Positions 58,855 to 64,000 of a stretch of DNA of 64,000 bases are shown piece after piece. Location: contig NZ_JBMNPX010000001.1 of assembly GCF_050943825.1 (NCBI RefSeq), positions 434,001-498,000 on the forward strand, given 5' to 3'. Under the pieces are notes generated by a model. The model ran no database searches. It was not told the DNA's origin and saw nothing but the letters and a program-made list of their open reading frames with translations. Made by a program: the position numbers and the translations under genes. The stretch's first letter is position 1. Each line of letters starts with the position of its first letter. This DNA is from Pseudoflavonifractor sp050943825. GTDB taxonomy: Bacteria > Bacillota > Clostridia > Oscillospirales > Oscillospiraceae.

Positions 58855-60051
58855 TCAGCCCGGGATGTAGAGCCGGGCAGTTTTCGCACCGATGAGCATG
58901 GCGGTACCGTCGGCCCGCATGAGCACCTTCTGTGCGTTCTGGGTGCCGGACAGGCTGTCATAGAGCCGGAGATCCGAGGTATAGATGTCCAGCCGGTCGG
59001 CGGTGAGTACGGCGATATACCGCCCCGCCGCGGACAGCGAGAGCACCTGCTCGCCAATGTCCAGCGTGCCCGTCACCTCTCCCGCCTCGTCAGTCACCAG
59101 CAGCTGGGCCTGAGTACCGGCCCGGTATTTGCCCAGCAGCAGCGCCGCGTACCCGTCCCCCTCCAGAGAGAACTCCTTCAGGTATTGCTCCGAGTAGCTG
59201 TACGCTCCCTTCCGCTCCCCCAGGTTCTTCTCCGCCAGAGAGACGGCGAACACCCCTGTATCCCCCAGGGCCCACATGGTCCCGTCCTGCTCCCGCAGGT
59301 CCAGAATCACGCTGCCGTCCAGGGTGCACGAGGCATCCGGCTCAGTCTCCTCCTCAGTCCGATCCAGCCGGTAGAAGTCCAGGCTGCTGGCAAAGGACGC
59401 GCCGCTCTGGCTCACGGTGACTGTCGCCAGGTACTTCCCGTCCTCGGTCACCACTGCGTCCATCACAAAGCCGCTGGACCGGTTCAGCTGAAGCACCGGC
59501 TGCTGCTGGGGGTTGTACACAGTCACCGAGCCTTTGTAGCTGGCCGCCTGGGTGACCACCGCCAGCCAGCCGTTCTCATTGACTCGGGCGGAGAGAATTG
59601 TCTTGCCGTTGTCCGCGCCCAGGGAGAACACCTTCTCCTTATCCCGGAAGAGATAGAGGCTCTTACCGCCGGCGTCATAGGCCAGGGACCACTCCCCTGC
59701 TGCCATGGCCACCGGCTGCTCCATCACAATCTGCTCGTTTGCATACTGGGTGCCGCTGCCGGAAAAGAGCCGCACACCGGTGGTGGAACACACCAGCAGG
59801 TTCTCCCCCGCCGAGACAAAAATGTCCCGGGTGCTGCCCTCATGGGCAAAGGACTCGGCCTGTCCGCTGTCGTTGCGTTCCAGACTGCGGTAGGCAAAGT
59901 ACCGCCGGATGACGTCAAAATTCAGCCGGTCCCGGTAGACCACCAGGGTCACCGCGCCGAAAATCAGCGCCAATGTCACCAGAAAGGCCAGCAGACGGAC
60001 CAGAATATTCGGTTTTTTCTTGCCGTTGGGCACTTCCTGTCTGTCGTTCAT
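58855..60051 (-). CDS. DUF5711-type membrane-anchored beta-propeller protein
   Basis: A 398-aa protein with a short cytoplasmic N-terminus, one TM segment (about 17-40, ILVRLLAFLVTLALIFGAVTLVV) and an extracytoplasmic part with repeated four-strand blade patterns (IFVSAGENLLVCSTTGVRLF, ILSARVNENGWLAVVTQ, VLSLSAAGRYIAVLTADRLDIY), a six- to eight-bladed propeller by eye. It fits the DUF5711 family. Function unknown. No SD close to the ATG was clear. It precedes cvpA by 39 bp. Confidence 0.78.
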   Translation of the reverse strand: MNDRQEVPNGKKKPNILVRLLAFLVTLALIFGAVTLVVYRDRLNFDVIRRYFAYRSLERNDSGQAESFAHEGSTRDIFVSAGENLLVCSTTGVRLFSGSGTQYANEQIVMEQPVAMAAGEWSLAYDAGGKSLYLFRDKEKVFSLGADNGKTILSARVNENGWLAVVTQAASYKGSVTVYNPQQQPVLQLNRSSGFVMDAVVTEDGKYLATVTVSQSGASFASSLDFYRLDRTEEETEPDASCTLDGSVILDLREQDGTMWALGDTGVFAVSLAEKNLGERKGAYSYSEQYLKEFSLEGDGYAALLLGKYRAGTQAQLLVTDEAGEVTGTLDIGEQVLSLSAAGRYIAVLTADRLDIYTSDLRLYDSLSGTQNAQKVLMRADGTAMLIGAKTARLYIPG

Positions 60052-60085
60052 GTGTATGCACCAAATTCCTTAAAAATTCTGCCCG

Positions 60086-60835
60086 TCAGAGTACGTCCTC
60101 CTCATACCACAGCTTGGTCATATACAGGCCGCCCGGAGGCGCGGTGGGCCCCGCCGCCGTGCGGCAGCGGCCCTCCAGAATGTCGCTCACCGCCTCGGGC
60201 GGGAACTTGCCCTCTGCGGCGTACACGCAGGTACCCACCATGGCACGCACCATGTTGTAGAGGAAGCCGTTGGCGCACACCCGGCACTCAATCATATCAC
60301 CCGAGCGGGTCATATTGAAGTAGTGCACAGTGCGCACCGTGGACTGGACCTCCGTGCCCACCGACTGGACGGCGGCGAAGTCGTGGGTGCCCACAAACCG
60401 GTCGGCCGCCGCCTGCATGATCTTCTCGTCCAGGTGCTTGGGGTAGAACCAGGCCCGGTTAACGAAAAAGGCGTTGCGGATGCGGGAGTTGTAGATGCGG
60501 TAGGTGTACTCCTTTTTGATACAGGAGCCGATGGCGTTGAAGCCGTCGTGGACCTCGGTGGCCTTGACCACCACAATGTCCTCCGGCAGGCGGGTGTTCA
60601 CCGCCAGGGGCAGCCGGTCGCAGGGGATGGTGGAGGTGGTGCGGAAATTGGCGATATAGTTCTCCGCGTGGACGCCTGCATCGGTGCGGCCAGCGCCGGT
60701 ACACTTCACCGGATGGCCCACCACCGAGGCGATGGCCTTCTCCAGGGTCTCCTCCACGGTGACGGCGTTCTTCTGAATCTGCCATCCGTGGTAGGCCGTT
60801 CCCACATACATCAGTTTTAGTGCTATATTCCGCAT
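60086..60835 (-). CDS. truA: tRNA pseudouridine(38-40) synthase
   Basis: Modifies uridines 38-40 in tRNA anticodon arms. The 249-aa protein has the catalytic D52 in GRTDAGVHA, KEYTYRIYN and the C-terminal FLYNMVRAMVGT motif. GGGAGG precedes the ATG by 5 nt. It follows ecfT in the conserved ecfA1-ecfA2-ecfT-truA order, but an insert and a 5' remnant of another truA copy lie between them. Confidence 0.96.
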   Translation of the reverse strand: MRNIALKLMYVGTAYHGWQIQKNAVTVEETLEKAIASVVGHPVKCTGAGRTDAGVHAENYIANFRTTSTIPCDRLPLAVNTRLPEDIVVVKATEVHDGFNAIGSCIKKEYTYRIYNSRIRNAFFVNRAWFYPKHLDEKIMQAAADRFVGTHDFAAVQSVGTEVQSTVRTVHYFNMTRSGDMIECRVCANGFLYNMVRAMVGTCVYAAEGKFPPEAVSDILEGRCRTAAGPTAPPGGLYMTKLWYEEDVL

Positions 60836-60947
60836 AACGGCCTCCCACGCCTTTCCTCTCTGCTTCTACTTCACTTCCCCTCCGCCGGCATAGCCGTCGG
60901 AGCCTACGCTACAAACGTGCCACCGGCACGTTTGCTATACGCTGCGG
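60836..60947. repeat. Structured 112-bp insert between truA and its 5' remnant
   Basis: Contains the perfect hairpin CAAACGTGCC-ACC-GGCACGTTTG (60912-60934) and a second stem CCGACGGC-TAT-GCCGGCGG on the minus strand. It carries the SD of the intact truA at its left end. Its composition resembles short dispersed elements; I did not find another copy in the window. Confidence 0.55.
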
Positions 60948-61003
60948 TGCCATCCGTGATAAGCGGTGCCCACGTACATCAATTTTAACGCGATATTTCT
61001 CAT
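60948..61003 (-). pseudogene. truA 5' remnant (18 codons)
   Basis: Encodes MRNIALKLMYVGTAYHGW, identical in protein to the start of intact truA, but with 11 nucleotide differences in 54, all synonymous. The frame then leaves homology (CAC CGC instead of CAG ATT). It occupies the place where truA should begin after ecfT (39 bp after its stop). Confidence 0.9.
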
Positions 61004-61042
61004 AAAATCATAGAGCTTTCATTAGAAATTTCTTAAAATTTT

Positions 61043-61849
61043 TCACAGGCCGAAGTGACCCAGCACGCCCACGGCCACGCAGACTGCCAATCCGCACACC
61101 AGGAACACCACGTCAGCCCGGCGATATTTCAGCTGACGCAGGCGGGTGCGGCCCTCGCCGCCGTGGTAGCAGCGGCACTCCATGGCGATAGCCAGCTCGT
61201 CCGCCCGGCGGAAGGCCGAGATAAACAGGGGCACCAGCAGGGGGATGAGGGCCCTGGCCTTGTCCATCAGGCCACCGGTATCGAAGTCGGCGCCGCGGGC
61301 CTTCTGGGCGGACATGATCTTGTCCGTCTCCTCAATGAGGGTGGGGATGAACCGGAGGGCAATGGACATCATCATGGCCAGCTCATGGACGGGCACATGA
61401 ATTTTCTTCAGGGGGCCCATCAGATTCTCCAGGCCGTCGGTCAGGAGAATGGGCGAGGTGGTGTAGGTCAGCAGGAAGGTGCCCAGGATGAGCATGGAGA
61501 TGCGCAGCACCATAAAGACGGCCGACCAGATGCCCTCCACCGTCAGGTTGAGGAAGCCCCACTTCCAGATGGTCTGTCCGGGGGTCCAGAACAGGTTAAG
61601 GAAGGCGGTGATGACGATAATAATCATAATAGGCTTGAGGCCGCGGAAAAGGGTCTTCAGCTTCACCTTGGACACGGCGATGGCCGAGGCCAGCACCACT
61701 ATCATGATGCCGTATCCCACCAGCTGCTTGGCCAGGAAGAGGGCCACAATATACATGGCCACAAGCAGGATTTTGGTGCGGGGGTCCAGGCGGTGGAGAA
61801 TGGAGTTTCCGGGGAAATACTGTCCCAGGGTAATGTCCTTCAGCGCCAT
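61043..61849 (-). CDS. ecfT: ECF transporter transmembrane protein EcfT
   Basis: The 268-aa membrane scaffold linking S components such as FolT to the ATPases. It begins MALKDITLGQYFPGNSILHR and contains the conserved Q-rich coupling helices with the Ala-Arg-Gly motifs, seen here as KARGADFD and, more C-terminal, DELAIAMECRCYHGGEGR. Its stop codon region is followed at once by the truA remnant. It is adjacent to ecfA2 with a 0-1 bp gap. Confidence 0.95.
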   Translation of the reverse strand: MALKDITLGQYFPGNSILHRLDPRTKILLVAMYIVALFLAKQLVGYGIMIVVLASAIAVSKVKLKTLFRGLKPIMIIIVITAFLNLFWTPGQTIWKWGFLNLTVEGIWSAVFMVLRISMLILGTFLLTYTTSPILLTDGLENLMGPLKKIHVPVHELAMMMSIALRFIPTLIEETDKIMSAQKARGADFDTGGLMDKARALIPLLVPLFISAFRRADELAIAMECRCYHGGEGRTRLRQLKYRRADVVFLVCGLAVCVAVGVLGHFGL

Positions 61850-62719
61850 TTACACCGCCCCCTTCCGCGCTCTGTACGCCGCCATGACAGCCGCTCTGGC
61901 CTGCTCCATGGTGTACGCCGTGTCGTCCACGTCCACGCCCAGCTTTTTCAGCTGGTGGAGCACCCGGGTCACCTGGGGCACGCCCAGGCCCATGGCAATC
62001 AGCTCCTCCTCGTGGGCAAAGACCTCACGGGGTGTGCCGGCGAAGGGGATGCGGCCGTCGTTGACCACCACCAGCCGGTCCACCGTCCGGGCCACCTCCT
62101 CCATGGAGTGGGAGACGATGATGATGGTGGCGTTCTTGGCCACGTGGTAGTCGTGGATGTTGGACAGGATGCTCTCCACGCCCACCGGGTCCAGACCGGC
62201 GGTGGGCTCGTCCAGGATGAGGACGGAGGGCTCCATGGCGATGACGCCCGCAATGGCCACCCGGCGCTTCTGGCCGCCGGACAGCTCAAAGGGAGACTGC
62301 TCCAGCATGGCATCGGACAGGCCCACGAAGGCCGCCGCCTCCCGGACCCGGCGGTCAATCTCCTCCTCGGAGAGCTTCATGTTCCGGGGTCCGAAGGCGA
62401 TGTCCTTATACACCGTCTCCTCAAAGAGCTGGTACTCCGGGTACTGGAACACCAGGCCCACCTGGAAGCGGGTCTGATGAGTGCGCTCCTTGCTCTCCCA
62501 GATGTCCTTGCCCTCAAAGAGCACCCGGCCGGAGGTGGGCTTGAGCAGGCCGTTGAGGTGCTGAATCAGGGTGGACTTGCCCGATCCGGTGTGGCCGATG
62601 ATGCCCAGGTACTCCCCCCGGTAGGCCGTGAAATCCACATCAATCAGCGCGCCGTGCTCAAAGGGGGTGCCGGCGGAATAGATGTGGCTGAGTTTTTCCG
62701 TCTGGATAATCGGTTCCAA
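61850..62719 (-). CDS. ecfA2: ECF transporter ATPase EcfA2
   Basis: A 289-aa ABC ATPase. Walker A GHTGSGKS (42-49), Q-loop LVFQYPEYQLFEETV, signature ELSGGQKRRVAIA, Walker B VLILDEPTAGLDP and the H-loop VSHSMEEVA. It starts with TTG, preceded by AAGGAC 8 nt upstream; no ATG is available nearby. The YPEYQLF segment is typical of the A2/CbiO2 paralogue. Confidence 0.95.
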   Translation of the reverse strand: MEPIIQTEKLSHIYSAGTPFEHGALIDVDFTAYRGEYLGIIGHTGSGKSTLIQHLNGLLKPTSGRVLFEGKDIWESKERTHQTRFQVGLVFQYPEYQLFEETVYKDIAFGPRNMKLSEEEIDRRVREAAAFVGLSDAMLEQSPFELSGGQKRRVAIAGVIAMEPSVLILDEPTAGLDPVGVESILSNIHDYHVAKNATIIIVSHSMEEVARTVDRLVVVNDGRIPFAGTPREVFAHEEELIAMGLGVPQVTRVLHQLKKLGVDVDDTAYTMEQARAAVMAAYRARKGAV

Positions 62720-62786
62720 TGACTTCAGTCCTTTTTATCAGTGGTGCATTCCTCATATGGAGGTAACGCCCGCAAAATATGCCGTT

Positions 62787-63635
62787 TTACCGGGTGATCA
62801 GCTCATACAGCGCCTTGGCGCACTCCTCATCGCTGAGGGCGTCCAGGGGGGCGTCCAGCCCCTCCCTGCGCAGCTCCCAGCACAGCTCCACCGTCTCGGG
62901 CACCGTCAGGCCCACGGCCTTCAGCTCCTCCACCCGCTGAAACACCTGCCGGGGGGCTCCGTCAGCGATGACCTTGCCCTTGCTCATAACCACTAATCGG
63001 TCGGCCTGGGCAGCCTCGTCCATGTGGTGGGTGATGAGCACCACGGTGATGCCCGCGTTCCGGTTGAGCTGGCGGATGGTGCGCAGCACCTCGCTGCGTC
63101 CGATGGGGTCCAGCATGGCGGTGGGCTCGTCCAGCACGATGCAGCGGGGCCGCATGGCGATGACGCCCGCAATGGCCACCCGCTGCTTCTGGCCGCCGGA
63201 GAGCAGATGGGGCGCGTGCTCCCGGTACTCGTACATGTCCACCAGCTTGAGGGCCTCGTCCACCCGGCGGCGGATCTCCTCCGGAGGCACGCCCAGATTC
63301 TCGGGGGCGAAGGCCACGTCCTCCTCCACCACGTTGGCCACAATCTGGTTGTCCGGGTTCTGGAACACCATGCCCACGGTGCGGCGGATGTCCAGCAGCA
63401 GGTCGTCGTCGCAGGTGTCCATGCCGTCCACGTACACCTTGCCGCCGGTGGGCAGCAGGATGGCGTTCATGTGCTTGGCCAGGGTGGATTTGCCCGACCC
63501 GTTGTGACCCAGCACCGCTACAAAGCTGCCCTCTTCAATTTCCAGGTCCACCCCGTCCAGCACCACCGGGGAGAGACCTCCCTCGGCCTCGTAGGAGAAG
63601 CGGAGATTTTCGGTTTTTACAATGGAATTGGCCAT
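62787..63635 (-). CDS. ecfA1: ECF transporter ATPase EcfA1
   Basis: A 282-aa ABC ATPase pairing with EcfA2. Walker A GHNGSGKS (43-50), MVFQNPDNQIVANVVEEDVA, signature LLSGGQKQRVAIA, Walker B CIVLDEPTAMLDP and H-loop ITHHMDEAAQ. It is the first ecf gene of the unit, downstream of a methyltransferase gene. Confidence 0.95.
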   Translation of the reverse strand: MANSIVKTENLRFSYEAEGGLSPVVLDGVDLEIEEGSFVAVLGHNGSGKSTLAKHMNAILLPTGGKVYVDGMDTCDDDLLLDIRRTVGMVFQNPDNQIVANVVEEDVAFAPENLGVPPEEIRRRVDEALKLVDMYEYREHAPHLLSGGQKQRVAIAGVIAMRPRCIVLDEPTAMLDPIGRSEVLRTIRQLNRNAGITVVLITHHMDEAAQADRLVVMSKGKVIADGAPRQVFQRVEELKAVGLTVPETVELCWELRREGLDAPLDALSDEECAKALYELITR

Positions 63636-63662
63636 TTTTTGCCTCCCATTCCCTGTTGTTCT

Positions 63663-64000
63663 TTACCGGTCGGCCATCCAGCGCCCGGTGGCGCCGCAAG
63701 GCAGCGCCAGACCGGTCTCGGTGACGCTCAGGCCCAGCTCGGCGCTCTCGGTGCGGCCGCCGTGCTTGCTGGACACCACGGTCTCCAGAATGTAGGTCAG
63801 CACCGAGGGGGCAAGGCCTGTGGTGTAGGAGTTGATGAGGAAGAACAGGGGCTCGTCGGAGAGCACCTGGGCCACCAGCTCCACAAAGGGGTAGAGGTTC
63901 TCCTCCAGCTTCCAGATCTCGCCGGAGGGTCCCCGTCCATAGGACGGCGGGTCCATGATCACCGCGTCGTACTTCCGGCCCCGGCGGATCTCCCGCTCCA
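63663..64000 (-). CDS. Class I SAM-dependent methyltransferase, 3' part (5' end beyond window)
   Basis: About 112 C-terminal codons of a gene that continues past the right edge. The frame is open to the end: ...KYDAVIMDPPSYGRGPSGE, then WKLEENLYPFVELVAQVL. DPPSYGRGP is the NPPF/DPPxF-type motif IV of Rossmann methyltransferases acting on nucleic acid bases; the arrangement suggests an RlmI-type 23S rRNA cytosine methyltransferase or a relative. The N-terminus, including any PUA domain, cannot be seen. Confidence 0.85.
   Translation of the reverse strand, partial: EREIRRGRKYDAVIMDPPSYGRGPSGEIWKLEENLYPFVELVAQVLSDEPLFFLINSYTTGLAPSVLTYILETVVSSKHGGRTESAELGLSVTETGLALPCGATGRWMADR

Overview
The window looks like chromosomal core sequence of a GC-rich, spore-forming anaerobic Firmicute, most probably a gut clostridium of the Oscillospiraceae (Flavonifractor/Lawsonibacter/Intestinimonas-like). 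This is inferred from gene content and order: T-box leader, DapL-type lysine pathway, YqfC/YqfD sporulation proteins, recO-yqzL-era-ybeY-phoH cluster, dgt-dnaG-rpoD cluster, AddAB instead of RecBCD, ECF vitamin transport and DUF951/DUF4914/DUF5711 families. No rRNA, prophage, IS transposase or CRISPR array was seen. Most genes are on the minus strand.

Layout. 1-3.9 kb: end of a T-box leader and trpB2-like gene (+), a Nudix hydrolase, then dapF-dapL. 4.8-8.9 kb: ANTAR regulator and glnA, whose leader carries a promoter-proximal terminator overlapping an ANTAR-like hexaloop hairpin, then a P1B metal ATPase behind two CsoR-type operators. 9-11.8 kb: tRNA-Leu(GAG), an arsR-trxB-trxA redox operon and a sugar O-acetyltransferase. 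11.9-13.7 kb (+): glycosyltransferase and DMT transporter. 13.8-18 kb: dgt-dnaG-rpoD. 18-22.3 kb: hflX-AAA-GNAT-yigZ operon, flavin reductase, rpmE. 22.4-29.4 kb: addB-addA. 29.7-31.4 kb: a radical-SAM-like protein that lacks the cluster cysteines (+), convergent with a TetR regulator. 31.6-38.1 kb: DUF4914 kinase-like protein, xpt (+), PNPOx-like protein, DUF951-hisC, an S1-repeat protein (+), and folT under a THF riboswitch. 38.4-46.4 kb: two minus-strand blocks, yqfC-yqfD-phoH-(2 unknowns)-ybeY-(small membrane protein)-era-yqzL-recO and cca with an unknown small gene. 46.5-48.9 kb: murC (+) and a LysR regulator. 49-53.3 kb: a secreted flavinylated reductase lipoprotein, then an ECF sigma/anti-sigma pair. 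53.3-54.8 kb: divergent Crp/Fnr regulator and Fe-S protein sharing a palindromic operator. 54.9-64 kb: clpE-like chaperone, pgsA, cvpA, DUF5711, truA, ecfT-ecfA2-ecfA1 and the 3' part of a methyltransferase.

Genes that probably work together: FolT (38 kb) is a substrate-binding unit and EcfA1/A2/T (61-63.6 kb) is the general energising module it would use. ANTAR protein and glnA leader form a candidate antitermination circuit. ArsR/TrxB/TrxA form a thiol-redox unit. The sigma/anti-sigma and Crp/Fe-S pairs are self-contained regulatory units.

Most unusual observations: the cluster-less radical-SAM homologue; the compact glnA leader; an 18-codon truA 5' remnant that differs from the intact gene only at synonymous sites and is separated from it by a structured 112-bp insert; and a tandem 15-bp SD-ATG duplication beside the Crp/Fe-S operator. 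All function calls come from reading the sequence; no database search was run.
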